Origin: Liminaster sp045576355
GTDB taxonomy: Bacteria; Bacteroidota; Bacteroidia; Bacteroidales; UBA3663
Direction of reading: 5' to 3'
DNA length: 64,000 nt
Assembly: GCA_045576355.1 (NCBI GenBank)
Contig: JAZNGG010000047.1
Location: 1-64,000 of the forward strand
How positions within the stretch are numbered: the first letter of the stretch is position 1; every line of letters begins with the position of its first letter. The position numbers were made by a program, and so were the translations under genes. Shown here piece by piece: positions 51,323 through 61,282 of this stretch. Under the pieces are notes generated by a model. That model searched no databases and had not been told where the DNA came from. It worked only from the letters and a program-made list of their open reading frames with translations.

Positions 51323-52705
51323 TTATTTGCCGAGTGTTTTCCACTTTTCACATTGTGAAAGAAGTACTTCTTTTCCATCGGCATCTGTTACAAACGTACT
51401 TTCTGAAGGAAGATCTACAACCCAATAATCCCCCTCTTTACGGGGAAGTCTGGGGTGCAGATGGGGAAATGCAGAGAGTGCTGAGATGATTTCTCTTTTA
51501 AGTTTAGAAAGATTTTGCGATAGGTGTGTATCAAATCTGATCTCTTCTTCCTCTTCGCTTCCATCCAGCCAATTGATGTATATCTGTCTGAAAATATTAT
51601 CGATTTTTTTGCGATGTGCCTCGGTGGGGTAGTGGACGTAGAGAGCACCATCTTTTCCACATAGAGTCTGTCGGATGATGAGCAAATAGAGCGCCATCCG
51701 TTTAGGTGGTAAATGAAGTTCTGCACCGACCTCTGGATATCGGATTACTCTGTGGAGTGTGTCTATAACCATTCGACTATCTTGCTGTTTGCGGAATAGA
51801 AAAATATCATAGAGGGTTTTATAAAATCCAAAATACTTGAATGAGTGCTCTTTATTTGGATAAATGACAGATGGGTTATATCCGGAAAGATGTTTATAAC
51901 TCTCTAAGAAATTTTTCATCTCCTCTTTGAACGTATTTTGGATATCAATGCGGAGAATCTCAGAGAAAAATCGACTTTTCCCATCAGGAAGAGCAGGTGT
52001 AAGTGTGGAATAACCAACATTGATTATTAATGCCGGATCTGTTTCCCGGATCCCATAGTAAGACATTGTGTCACTTAAATAATCTTTGCAGAATTTTTGA
52101 GATGTTAGGGAGCAGATATGCTGATATATCGTAGTGATTTCAGATTCATGAAGCCGAGGAGAAATATAACTGAGTACGTTACACATATATTTCTGAGGCA
52201 TTGCTCTAAAATCCTGAACGAATTGGGGAATGTAGATAAAATCAAAGCCTGCAAGTTTAAAAGTGCTATGTATGCTCTCGATGTTTTGTCCGATGTAGGC
52301 ATTGAGTTCCTCATCGTATTCACTTTCAACATAGATCACATATTGCTCTTTAAAAGTCAAATAATTGGTTTCTATAGAGGTGAGTGCACAATAATCTGCA
52401 GTTTCTTTATTCAGACGATATTGCAGTGCCAATAATAATAATGCCTCTCGAGGGGAGCTGTTGCCATCGATCATGCATAGTTTACGACAGTCGGTAATCA
52501 GCTCTGCTTTACATTCGCAGTTGTCCAGCATTGAGACAGCAGAGGAAAATGAAATCTCCTGCGCTTTAATTTTGTGTTCTTGAGAGATGGAATATTTTTG
52601 AGTTAGCTCATTGAGAAAACTGATTTCCTCTTCATCAATGATGCCATCTACTCTGATAAAAACAGTAAACAGATGAGCAATGGCAATGCGTTGGTCGCAA
52701 GTCAT
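51323..52705 (-). CDS. TerB-like N-terminal domain protein of unknown function
   Basis: 460 residues, not recognised as a whole. The first ~110 residues are helical and acidic (QRIAIAHLFTVFIRVDGIID, EEEISFLNELTQKYSI), like the TerB/DjlA family with its VDGxIDxxE pattern. The rest (about 120-460) shows no known motif and no signal peptide. Its start overlaps the stop of the hemerythrin-LuxR regulator gene by four bases (ATGA), so the two are translationally coupled and probably work together. Confidence 0.65.
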   Translation of the reverse strand: MTCDQRIAIAHLFTVFIRVDGIIDEEEISFLNELTQKYSISQEHKIKAQEISFSSAVSMLDNCECKAELITDCRKLCMIDGNSSPREALLLLALQYRLNKETADYCALTSIETNYLTFKEQYVIYVESEYDEELNAYIGQNIESIHSTFKLAGFDFIYIPQFVQDFRAMPQKYMCNVLSYISPRLHESEITTIYQHICSLTSQKFCKDYLSDTMSYYGIRETDPALIINVGYSTLTPALPDGKSRFFSEILRIDIQNTFKEEMKNFLESYKHLSGYNPSVIYPNKEHSFKYFGFYKTLYDIFLFRKQQDSRMVIDTLHRVIRYPEVGAELHLPPKRMALYLLIIRQTLCGKDGALYVHYPTEAHRKKIDNIFRQIYINWLDGSEEEEEIRFDTHLSQNLSKLKREIISALSAFPHLHPRLPRKEGDYWVVDLPSESTFVTDADGKEVLLSQCEKWKTLGK

Positions 52706-53658
52706 GTTTGTTGGACGTCTTTAATGGAAATGATTTTGTTTACTATGGCAAAGATGGTAAGTCCGGAAACAGAACGGATGTTGAGTTTTCGAGAAATATT
52801 TTTACGGTGAGTTAGCACAGTATTTACTGAGATATAGAGCTCGTCTGCGATTTCCTTGTTGGTTTTCCCCTTGACGATCCATCCTACGATTTCTTTTTCT
52901 CTTTCACTGAGAATGTCAGATTTTTCATCCGATGAGGATGAAGGTGTTTTTTCAGTGGTGGGCTGCAAGCGAATTTGTTCTTCTAAAATTTGTATCGCCG
53001 GAAGGAAGAGTAAGTCTTCTACTTCGCAGTGGTTGTGCATGTCTGCCTCACAAGTAAAAATGTCAAAGAGCACGCTGTTAAGTAGTTCTGAATTGCAAGA
53101 TGATCCTTGATAATATTTGATGATAAGATTTTTCAATTCTTGTAATTTCTTATCTGTATCATCATGTGTCTTGGAGTAGGTGGTTATGTCAAATTCTTTA
53201 GGAATAATCCCTTGCATCAATTGATCTACATAGGTAAAAAGGTTTTTGTTTTCGAGCAACATGTGTTTTCTGACTTTTCCCATGTATTCATCGTAAAATT
53301 TCAGAATTAAGAAAGCCACTTCATTTTCAGCAGAGCAGTCAAGAGCTTCGATCAACTTACGTCTGATCTTTGGTAACTGGAAGTCTAAAAAATAACTATG
53401 AGCTTGACGCAGATAGGAAATTAGTCCGGGCACCGAAACTTTATCGATATAGTAAGGAAGCACCTGTCGCCCGTGCTTCATGTAATTGGCAACAGCCAAG
53501 AAAGTGAGTGTGTCCACATTATTTTCCTCACAGATTTCTTGGACGGTCTTTTCTCCACAACCCAAGGGAATACCGAAACGACACATCATCTGAAGTAAGT
53601 GAAATTCATCACTGATTATGTCGCAGATTTTATCGGTTTGTTTATATGTTGATGCCAT
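52702..53658 (-). CDS. Hemerythrin-like di-iron sensor fused to a LuxR-type regulator
   Basis: 318 residues. Part 1 (about 20-60) resembles the ScdA_N/DUF542 cap (PLGCGEKTVQEICEENNVD). Part 2 (about 80-230) is a four-helix hemerythrin-like domain with ligand candidates His87, His132-x3-Glu136, His165 and His210-x3-Glu214. The 45-residue steps from His87 to His132 and from His165 to His210 closely follow the di-iron pattern of RIC/YtfE iron-repair proteins. Part 3 (about 247-305) is a LuxR HTH: LSEREKEIVGWIVKGKTNKE and LYISVNTVLTHRKNI. It lacks a receiver domain. Likely a transcription factor sensing oxygen, NO or iron state. Confidence 0.85.
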   Translation of the reverse strand: MASTYKQTDKICDIISDEFHLLQMMCRFGIPLGCGEKTVQEICEENNVDTLTFLAVANYMKHGRQVLPYYIDKVSVPGLISYLRQAHSYFLDFQLPKIRRKLIEALDCSAENEVAFLILKFYDEYMGKVRKHMLLENKNLFTYVDQLMQGIIPKEFDITTYSKTHDDTDKKLQELKNLIIKYYQGSSCNSELLNSVLFDIFTCEADMHNHCEVEDLLFLPAIQILEEQIRLQPTTEKTPSSSSDEKSDILSEREKEIVGWIVKGKTNKEIADELYISVNTVLTHRKNISRKLNIRSVSGLTIFAIVNKIISIKDVQQT

Positions 53659-53679
53659 AATCGTATGGTTTTATGCTGG

Positions 53680-53687
53680 CAAAGATA
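53680..53687 (-). promoter_or_regulatory. Probable -7 box for the hemerythrin-LuxR operon
   Basis: TATCTTTG on the minus strand, 22 bases before the start codon at 53658; no well-placed TTTG. The implied leader is very short. Confidence 0.4.
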
Positions 53688-53732
53688 ACAAAAATTCTGA
53701 ATTGTTATCATTTTTAAACCCAAACTTTCTTA

Positions 53733-54353
53733 CTATAACAATGGTAAACCGTAAATCAAAAAGCCTGCTACTCCAGACATGCAGATGGTGTAAATGAGAT
53801 TCCATTTATAGTGACGAGACCCCAAAAACACGATAATAAATATCAGTATGCTGATGGCAAATTGTAGAGGACTATCTTTTATATTTCCAAAATTAGCAGA
53901 GGTCATCAAAGACAATGAGGCAGCTGCAATCAGACCAATGATGGCGGGACGTAAAAAACTGAATATTGTACGGCTGATAAGATCGTTTTTGTGCTTGAGT
54001 ATGAATTTACTGATGGCAATCATCAGCATAAAAGGAAGCCATAATACAGATAGGGTGGCAATGACCGACCCCAACACCCCCATGGCAGAGAGTAAAGTGG
54101 GAGAGGAGGCAAATAAGTCTTGCATATAGGGATCATTGATAACTGATGTATAACCGACATAAGTAGCAGCATTGATTCCGATAGGTCCCGGTGTCATTTG
54201 TGATATGGCGACGATGTCAGTAAATTCTGACTCAGATATCCAGCCGTTTTTATTCACCACTTCATTTTGGATAAAAGAGAGCATGGCATATCCTCCTCCA
54301 AAATTGAATATGCCGATTTTGCTGAAGACTAAAAATAGTTTTAAAAGTATCAT
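53733..54353 (-). CDS. Chromate-type (CHR) transporter, half-size subunit 2
   Basis: 206 residues with about six membrane helices. It shows the CHR family opening FSKIGIFNFGGGYAMLSFI and GWISESEFTDIVAISQMTPGP. Short CHR proteins act as heteromeric pairs; here the partner lies just upstream, overlapping by four bases. Named for chromate efflux, but the normal substrate in anaerobes is unknown. The hemerythrin-LuxR gene follows on the same strand. Confidence 0.87.
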   Translation of the reverse strand: MILLKLFLVFSKIGIFNFGGGYAMLSFIQNEVVNKNGWISESEFTDIVAISQMTPGPIGINAATYVGYTSVINDPYMQDLFASSPTLLSAMGVLGSVIATLSVLWLPFMLMIAISKFILKHKNDLISRTIFSFLRPAIIGLIAAASLSLMTSANFGNIKDSPLQFAISILIFIIVFLGSRHYKWNLIYTICMSGVAGFLIYGLPLL

Positions 54354-54922
54354 TCTTTCTCTCTCTGATTAGTATTATTTTTGTCTTTCATTTTGAGATA
54401 TCTTCCATAAAAGAACCCTCCTATACCGGCTGAAGCAATGATCCACACCGGAGAGACTCCGAGTAAAACAATCAGTAGTGTAGCTATGATGGGTATCCAA
54501 ATGGTGTAGCGAGTAAGTTGTGCAGTCTTTGCCAGACTGAAAACCGGAAGGGCAATGAGGGCAACGACAGCCGGGCGAATTCCTTTAAAGATCGCTTCTA
54601 TATAGGGGTTGTTCTTATATCGAGTGAATATTCCTGCTATTAGGAGAATAATGATTAAAGAGGGAAGAATGTTACCTAAAGTGGCATAAATAGCCCCTCT
54701 TATACCGGCTATCTTGTATCCGATATGACTTGCCATATTGATGGCAAAAACACCCGGCATAGCTTGTGAAACAGCTAAGATATCGAGGAACTCTTTTTGA
54801 TTGAGCCAACCTTTTCTTTGTACAATCTCTTTCTCCATCAAAGGGATCATGGCTGCACCTCCTCCGATGGTAAATCCTCCAATCTTTAGAAACGAGATAA
54901 AAAGTTGTTTGTTGATATTCAT
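54350..54922 (-). CDS. Chromate-type (CHR) transporter, half-size subunit 1
   Basis: 190 residues, about six helices. It has the FLKIGGFTIGGGAAMIPLM and GWLNQKEFLDILAVSQAMPG motifs that mirror its partner. The last residues (MKDKNNTNQREKE) are polar. Overlaps the next gene by ATGA, so a two-gene unit. Confidence 0.87.
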   Translation of the reverse strand: MNINKQLFISFLKIGGFTIGGGAAMIPLMEKEIVQRKGWLNQKEFLDILAVSQAMPGVFAINMASHIGYKIAGIRGAIYATLGNILPSLIIILLIAGIFTRYKNNPYIEAIFKGIRPAVVALIALPVFSLAKTAQLTRYTIWIPIIATLLIVLLGVSPVWIIASAGIGGFFYGRYLKMKDKNNTNQREKE

Positions 54923-55011
54923 TCTCCTGTTTTACTTGGCTGAGTAAGATCTTTTATTAGATAAACTTCTATGTCGGTTTTGCTCAAATTGTTTGTATAT
55001 CAGCGAAATAT

Positions 55012-55062
55012 AAAACGGAAAACTGAGTTATGTACGTAGCATAGTTTTCAGTCTTCCGTTTT
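55012..55062 (-). terminator. Intrinsic terminator after metG
   Basis: A 15-bp stem with one mismatch (AAAACGGAAAACTGA with TCAGTCTTCCGTTTT); on the minus strand it runs straight into TTTTATATTT. Confidence 0.8.
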
Positions 55063-55075
55063 CTTTATTTTGTTT

Positions 55076-57139
55076 TTATTTCACTTCCGATCCGGGTTTA
55101 ACGTCATGTTCGGTAGTGATGACGGAGAGAGAACCATCGAAATTTTCAGCAGAGAGAATCATGCCCTGGCTTTCTATGCCTTTAAGTTTTCGTGGAGGAA
55201 GATTTGCAATAAAGCAAATTTGTTTTCCAACCAAAGTCTCCGGTTCATAATATTTAGCTATACCGCTCACAATGGTTCGCGGAGTGCCACTTCCATCATC
55301 GATTGTAAATTTAAGAAGTTTGTCTGCTTTCGGCACTTTTACACATTCGATGACATTACCTACGCGGATATCAAGTTTCATAAAGTCATCAAATGAGCAA
55401 TCTTGCGCAATGGGTTTAGCTTTGTAAGCCGCTTCTTCGTTTGCTTTTTTGATGGCTTCCAGTTTCTTAAGTTGCCCGTCGATAACTTCGTCTTCGATCT
55501 TCTCAAAGAGTAATTCGGAAGCACCTAAGCTATGTCCGACGGGAAGAAGATCGGTTTTGCCCAAATCGTTCCACTCGAAGGATTCCATCTGCAACATATT
55601 ACGTAGTTTTTGTGCGCTGAATGGGAGGAACGGTTCAAATGCAATAGCGAGATTGGCAGAAATCTGCAAGGATAGATTCAAGATGGTTCCAACCCGCTCC
55701 ATGTCTGTTTTTGCCAATTTCCAAGGCTCTGTCTCGGCTAAATATTTGTTGCCGATACGAGCCAGATTCATGGCTTCTTTTTGTGCATCTCTGAACTTGA
55801 AGTTGTTTAAAAGTTCTTCTACCTGCTTTTTGATGTCTTCAAATTCGCGTAATGTCTCCTGGTCGTAGTCAGTCAAGACGCCAACAGAAGGTACTTTCCC
55901 ATCAAAATATTTTTCGGTAAGCTTCATAGCTCGATTGATGAAGTTTCCGAAAACTGCAACTAACTCATTATTGTTGCGTGCCTGAAAATCTTTCCACAAG
56001 AAGTCGTTGTCTTTGGTTTCCGGAGCATTGGCAGTGAGGACGTAACGGAGGACGTCTTGCTTGCCGGGAAATTCTTCAAGATATTCATGCAGCCATACTG
56101 CCCAATTGCGTGAGGTAGAAATTTTGTCCCCCTCCAAATTTAGGAATTCGTTACTTGGAACATTGTCCGGGAGGATGAAACTACCTTCCGCTTTGAGCAT
56201 TGCGGGGAAGACAATACAGTGGAAAACAATGTTGTCTTTACCAATGAAGTGGATGAGTCGGGTATCCTCATCTTTCCACCAAGTCTCCCATGCTCCGGCT
56301 TCCGGATGACTATCGCAATATTCTTTAGTATTAGAGATGTAACCTATCGGAGCATCAAACCATACATAAAGGACTTTTCCTTCGCCCCCTTCCACCGGTA
56401 CAGGGATGCCCCAATCGAGGTCGCGGCTTACTGCTCGAGGCTGCAGATGCATATCCAGCCAACTTTTGCATTGCCCATATACATTGGGACGCCATTCCTT
56501 ATGATCCTCCAGAATCCATTGGCTCAACCACTCCTCATGTTTGTCTAAGGGGAGATACCAATGTTTGGTCATCCGTTTTACTGGCTTCGAGCCCGATAAT
56601 TTACTGACCGGGTTGATCAATTCTTCAGGCGAGAGAGTTGATCCGCATTTTTCACACTGATCTCCATAAGCTCCCTCTGCATGACATCTGGGACATTCGC
56701 CGACAATATAACGATCTGCCAAAAACTGTTTTGCTTCCTCATCATAATATTGCTCACTCTCTTTTACGATGAGTTGGTCATTGTCATGGAGTTTTTTGAA
56801 GAAGTCGCTGGCCACTTGTGCATGAGTTTGGGATGTGGTGCGTGAATATATGTCGAATGATATGCCAAACTCTTCGAAAGACTTTTTGATAATGCCATGA
56901 TAGCGATCGACAATGTCTTGCGGTGTACAACCTTCTTTGCGTGCACGAACGGTGATCGGAACACCATGTTCATCAGAGCCTCCAATAAAGAGTACATCTT
57001 GTTTTTTCAGACGGAGATATCGAACATAGATGTCTGCCGGTACATAGACACCTGCCATGTGTCCGATATGGACAGGACCATTGGCATAAGGCAATGCTGT
57101 GGTGACAAGTGAACGTTTGAATTTCTTTGTTTCTGTCAT
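55076..57139 (-). CDS. metG: Methionyl-tRNA synthetase
   Basis: 687-residue class I synthetase. The HIGH box is HIGH at residues 24-27; the zinc knuckle is CPRCHAEGAYGDQCEKC (near 150); the KMSKS box reads KISTS. A C-terminal EMAP/Arc1p-like tRNA-binding domain (about 580-687: LDIRVGNVIECVKVPKADKL, IANLPPRKLKGIESQGMIL) is present. Normal length for the long bacterial form. Confidence 0.97.
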   Translation of the reverse strand: MTETKKFKRSLVTTALPYANGPVHIGHMAGVYVPADIYVRYLRLKKQDVLFIGGSDEHGVPITVRARKEGCTPQDIVDRYHGIIKKSFEEFGISFDIYSRTTSQTHAQVASDFFKKLHDNDQLIVKESEQYYDEEAKQFLADRYIVGECPRCHAEGAYGDQCEKCGSTLSPEELINPVSKLSGSKPVKRMTKHWYLPLDKHEEWLSQWILEDHKEWRPNVYGQCKSWLDMHLQPRAVSRDLDWGIPVPVEGGEGKVLYVWFDAPIGYISNTKEYCDSHPEAGAWETWWKDEDTRLIHFIGKDNIVFHCIVFPAMLKAEGSFILPDNVPSNEFLNLEGDKISTSRNWAVWLHEYLEEFPGKQDVLRYVLTANAPETKDNDFLWKDFQARNNNELVAVFGNFINRAMKLTEKYFDGKVPSVGVLTDYDQETLREFEDIKKQVEELLNNFKFRDAQKEAMNLARIGNKYLAETEPWKLAKTDMERVGTILNLSLQISANLAIAFEPFLPFSAQKLRNMLQMESFEWNDLGKTDLLPVGHSLGASELLFEKIEDEVIDGQLKKLEAIKKANEEAAYKAKPIAQDCSFDDFMKLDIRVGNVIECVKVPKADKLLKFTIDDGSGTPRTIVSGIAKYYEPETLVGKQICFIANLPPRKLKGIESQGMILSAENFDGSLSVITTEHDVKPGSEVK

Positions 57140-57185
57140 ATTATGTCGAGGATTTATTTATGAATATTTAACTGAATTGTCTTTT

Positions 57186-58727
57186 TTACACCTGTTGTTG
57201 TTCGATCATAAATGCTTGTAATTCGTCCAAATAAGATGTCGAATTACTTAATCTGGGTATCTTATGTTGTCCGCCAAGTTTCCCTTTGGCTTTAAGCCAA
57301 TCATTGAACAATCCTTGTGGAGCTTTGATCAAATGCAATCTTTCCAGAAATATTCCTTTATATCGTTTTGCTTCGTAATCTGAGTTCAGATTTTGGAGAG
57401 TCTCATCTAAAAAGTCTGCAAATGCTTCCAGATCTTTGGGCGCCTTCTCAAAATCAATAATCCAAGTGTGATGAGCCTTTTTATTGTCTTGGGCAAAAGT
57501 GGGACCGGCTGTATAGTCTGCGATTACGGCATCAAATTCCTTACAAGCAATGGCCAATGCCTGATCCGTATTACTCACCATCAACTCTTCTCCAAAAGCA
57601 TTTATGTAGTGTTTGGTGCGTCCGGTGATCAAGATTTTATAAGGGTCGCGAGACGTGAATTTGACGGTGTCACCGATGATGTATCTCCATAATCCGGGGG
57701 TAGAGATTACCATGGCATAATTCTTTTCTAATTCTACTTCCCAAAGTGGTACAATCTTAGGATTGGGCGTATCAAATTCATCCATCGGAATAAATTCATA
57801 GAAAACCGCCAGGTCAAGCATCAGCAGCATGGACGAGTCATTCCAATCGTTTTGGATGGCAAAGAAACCTTCGCTAGCATTGTAGGTTTCGAGGTAATGC
57901 ATTTTGGAAGAAGGAATCAACTTTTTATATTGTTCACGATAGGGGGTGAAACTGATACCTCCATGGAAGAAGACTTCCAGGTTGGGCCATACCTCTGTAA
58001 GGTCTTTTGCCCCTTTTGCCTCCATGACATTTTTGATCAATCCCATCATCCACGAGGGGACTCCGCTTAGGCTCGTAACATCAACATTCATAGTGGCTTG
58101 TGTCAAAGCTTTAAGTTTGGCTTCCCATTCGTCCATCAATGCGATTTCCTTGCTCGGTGTTCGGATGACGTTGACAAGGGGATTGATATTTTGGATCAGA
58201 CAAGCCGAGAGGTCTCCCGCATGAATGTTTGGGGCGATTTCTGTAGGCTTGTGACTCCCTCCCAAAATCAGACCTTTGCCATTAAAAAAACGACTTTTCG
58301 GATTGAGATGTAAATAGATTGACACAACGTCTGTCCCTCCCTTATAATGAGTCCGTTTTAAGGCATCTTTCGTAACAGGAATAAATTTACTCTTGTCTGC
58401 TGTTGTGCCAGATGACTTGGCAAACCATTTTACTAAGCCCGGCCATAACACACTGGTTTCACCTTTTAACATGCGCTCAATCCAAGGCTTTATCTCATCA
58501 TAAGTATTGAGAGGTACAGCCTTGGCAAAATGTTCATAGTTGGGCATACCATCGATATAGGCAATCCGTTTTTTCAATTCGTACTCTTTTCCGAATTGAG
58601 TCTTATAGCCGTTCTTTAAAAGATAATTCAACTGACGGAGTTGTATCTTTTTGGCGTCAGTATCATATCGTTTGATTTGCTTGTATCGATGGTTAAAAAC
58701 CAGCTTGTTAATGAGCTTCGTGATCAT
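57186..58727 (-). CDS. GH3-family acyl-adenylating protein
   Basis: 513 residues. Related to plant GH3 auxin-amino acid synthetases, and widespread and uncharacterised in Bacteroidetes. The ATP-binding P-loop-like motif is FAKSSGTTADKSKFIPVT (near 103-120); further GH3 signatures are YNASEGFFAIQ (motif B) and YRYIIGD-like LWRYIIGDTVKF. It would activate a carboxylic acid with ATP and join it to an amine, with substrate unknown. Lies between topA and metG on the same strand; no operon role is clear. Confidence 0.87.
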   Translation of the reverse strand: MITKLINKLVFNHRYKQIKRYDTDAKKIQLRQLNYLLKNGYKTQFGKEYELKKRIAYIDGMPNYEHFAKAVPLNTYDEIKPWIERMLKGETSVLWPGLVKWFAKSSGTTADKSKFIPVTKDALKRTHYKGGTDVVSIYLHLNPKSRFFNGKGLILGGSHKPTEIAPNIHAGDLSACLIQNINPLVNVIRTPSKEIALMDEWEAKLKALTQATMNVDVTSLSGVPSWMMGLIKNVMEAKGAKDLTEVWPNLEVFFHGGISFTPYREQYKKLIPSSKMHYLETYNASEGFFAIQNDWNDSSMLLMLDLAVFYEFIPMDEFDTPNPKIVPLWEVELEKNYAMVISTPGLWRYIIGDTVKFTSRDPYKILITGRTKHYINAFGEELMVSNTDQALAIACKEFDAVIADYTAGPTFAQDNKKAHHTWIIDFEKAPKDLEAFADFLDETLQNLNSDYEAKRYKGIFLERLHLIKAPQGLFNDWLKAKGKLGGQHKIPRLSNSTSYLDELQAFMIEQQQV

Positions 58728-58780
58728 TGTGAGGATGTTTTTAGTCGCTTCTATGTATTGTCATTCAAAGACTTAACACA

Positions 58781-61132
58781 TCATGCCTTAGTCTTACGTT
58801 TGCTATATCGACGAGTAGGCTTGCTTTTTTGAGGAGCGGATTCTGCCTCTGTAATGATGGCAATACACTCTTCGTATGTAATGGTTTCAGCCTTTTTGCC
58901 TTTCGGGAGTTTATAATTCTTGCCATCTTTGTTCAGGTAGGGCCCGAATCGTCCGTTTAACACTGATAGAGACGGATCTTGTTCAAATGTCTGAAGCAAT
59001 GATTTCTTACTCTCTTCTTGTTTCTTATGTATCAATGAAACAGCCTCTTCCAATGTAACGTTATTGGGATCGGCCTCTTTGTCCAAGGAGTAATATTTGT
59101 CAATGTGTTTGATGTATGGTCCGTAACGACCCACTCCGACAATTACGTCATGACCCTCCAAATCTCCTAAAGTCTTAGGAAGGTCAAATAGCTTAATCGC
59201 TTCTTCGAGTGTAATGCTACTGATGGTTTGCCCTTTCTGCAGTGGGGCAAAAAGGGGCTTTTCGCATTCGTTCGGTTGCCCTATTTGTACCACAGAACCA
59301 TAGCGGCTCAATTTGACTGAGACTGTATGCCCTGTTTTGGGGTCTTTCCCTAATATGCGTTCTCCTACTTTTCTTTCAGTACGTTCTTCTATCGTAGAGG
59401 TAACTAATGGATGAAATATCTTGTAGAAGTTATCGATGCAAACTCTCCACTCTTCATTTCCCTCTGCGATTTCGTCAAACCTTTCTTCCACTTTGGCAGT
59501 GAAATCATACTCCATGATTTCGGGGAAATGCTGTTGTAAAAAGTCGTTGACAATTACTCCAATGTCTGTAGGTACAAGTTTCCCTTTATCATTGCCATAG
59601 GTCTCTGATGCAATGGATTTGGTGATTCTACCATTTCGGAGTTTAAGATGGATAATCTCTCTTTTTTCAGAGGGTAAATCATATCGTGTGATATACTCAC
59701 GAGCTTGTATCGTAGAAATTGTTGGGGCATAGGTGGAAGGTCGTCCAATGCCTAATTCCTCCATTTTTTTGACCAAACTTGCTTCGGTAAATCTGGGAGG
59801 TCTCTGAGAAAAGCGTTGGATGGCTTCAGCTTGGCTCAAAAGTAATGTCTCACCGGCTGAAAGAGTAGGCAAAATTGGAGCAGACTCATTCTCAACTCCT
59901 TCGTCAAAAGACTCGGCATATACACTTAGGAATCCATCAAATTTGATAACCTCTCCAGAAGCGATGAAACTATCAGAGGTCCCTTCCATGGCAATCTCGA
60001 TTGTGGTTTTCTCAATTTCAGCATCTGCCATCTGTGAGGCAACAGTCCGTTTCCAGATTAAGTCATAGAGCCGTTTTTCCGTTGCAGTTCCCTCTATGGT
60101 TGTCCGATTGATATACGAGGGTCTGATGGCCTCATGTGCCTCCTGAGCTCCTTTGCTGTGGGTGTGATAGTTGCGTGTGTGTAAATACCTCTCACCTTTT
60201 GTTGAGAGTATTTGCTCTTTTGCTGTAGCGAGTGCCAATCCGGAAAGATTCACAGAGTCTGTACGCATATAAGTGATGAGTCCGGACTCATAAAGTTTCT
60301 GTGCGATTCGCATCGTTTGCGAGACACTGAGTCGAAGCTTACGTGCAGCCTCTTGTTGAAGTGTTGATGTAGTGAATGGTGGTGCCGGAACCCGCTTGAT
60401 GGGTTTTTGTGTGACATTAGCCACTTGGAATGACGCCATTTTACATCTTTCAAGAAATGCAACTGCCTCTTCCTGAGACTTAAAGCGCTTGCTGAGTTCG
60501 GCATTCAGTTGAATCTCTTTCCCCTCTGTATCATGAGTGCTGAATGTCGCAGTAAGACGATAAGACTCTTCGGTTTTAAAATTCTTAATCTCTCGTTCTC
60601 TATCGACGATGAGCCTTACAGCTACACTTTGTACGCGTCCGGCAGAAAGTGAGGGTTTGATTTTTTTCCATAAGATAGGGGAGAGCTGAAAACCAACGAT
60701 TCTGTCCAAAACTCGGCGAGCTTGTTGGGCATTGACAAGATGGGCATCTATCGTTCGAGGATTCTCTATAGCGTGTAAAATAGCACTTTTAGTGATCTCA
60801 TGGAAGACTATGCGGCGGGTATTTTCCGGTTTTAAGTCTAAAACCTCATAAAGATGCCAGGAGATAGCTTCCCCTTCGCGGTCTTCATCGGATGCCAGCC
60901 ATACAACTTCTGCTTTCTTTGCCTCCTTCTTCAGGTTTTCCACCAAATTTTTCTTTTCAGATGGAACTTCGTATAGAGGGGTAAAATTGTTTTCAATGTC
61001 TATGCTGAAGTTGTTTTTTTGGAGATCTCTAATGTGACCATAGCTGGAGGTCACCTTATAGTCACTTCCCAAAAACTTTTCTATAGTTTTAGCTTTAGCC
61101 GGAGACTCTACGATAACGAGATTTTTGGACAT
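58781..61132 (-). CDS. topA: DNA topoisomerase I
   Basis: 783 residues from the ATG at 61132 (a TTG two codons earlier is unlikely). Type IA topoisomerase relaxing negative supercoils. The Toprim domain has IVESPAKAKTIEKFLG, SSYGHIRDL and the metal site ASDEDREGEAISWHL. The active-site Tyr288 lies in LITYMRTDSVNLSG. The C terminus (about 560-770) holds repeated topoisomerase C-terminal domains (GRYGPYIKHI, NGRFGPYLNKDGKNY) in place of zinc fingers, and ends in a basic tail. Confidence 0.97.
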   Translation of the reverse strand: MSKNLVIVESPAKAKTIEKFLGSDYKVTSSYGHIRDLQKNNFSIDIENNFTPLYEVPSEKKNLVENLKKEAKKAEVVWLASDEDREGEAISWHLYEVLDLKPENTRRIVFHEITKSAILHAIENPRTIDAHLVNAQQARRVLDRIVGFQLSPILWKKIKPSLSAGRVQSVAVRLIVDREREIKNFKTEESYRLTATFSTHDTEGKEIQLNAELSKRFKSQEEAVAFLERCKMASFQVANVTQKPIKRVPAPPFTTSTLQQEAARKLRLSVSQTMRIAQKLYESGLITYMRTDSVNLSGLALATAKEQILSTKGERYLHTRNYHTHSKGAQEAHEAIRPSYINRTTIEGTATEKRLYDLIWKRTVASQMADAEIEKTTIEIAMEGTSDSFIASGEVIKFDGFLSVYAESFDEGVENESAPILPTLSAGETLLLSQAEAIQRFSQRPPRFTEASLVKKMEELGIGRPSTYAPTISTIQAREYITRYDLPSEKREIIHLKLRNGRITKSIASETYGNDKGKLVPTDIGVIVNDFLQQHFPEIMEYDFTAKVEERFDEIAEGNEEWRVCIDNFYKIFHPLVTSTIEERTERKVGERILGKDPKTGHTVSVKLSRYGSVVQIGQPNECEKPLFAPLQKGQTISSITLEEAIKLFDLPKTLGDLEGHDVIVGVGRYGPYIKHIDKYYSLDKEADPNNVTLEEAVSLIHKKQEESKKSLLQTFEQDPSLSVLNGRFGPYLNKDGKNYKLPKGKKAETITYEECIAIITEAESAPQKSKPTRRYSKRKTKA

Positions 61133-61240
61133 GATCAAACTATATTATTTTTATTTATATTTCTACAATGAATCTACTCTTGCTTCTGTTCAAATGGAGA
61201 AAATACCTTTCCCTCATTTTTATAGATGGAATTTGCAGCG

Positions 61241-61272
61241 CAAAAGTACAACTTTTTTTATTATAGGACAAT
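61241..61272 (-). promoter_or_regulatory. Probable topA promoter
   Basis: On the minus strand, ATTG (61269-61272; one base off TTTG), a 20-base spacer, then TACTTTTG (61241-61248). About 110 bases before the start codon. Confidence 0.5.
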
Positions 61273-61282
61273 ATTTTAATCG

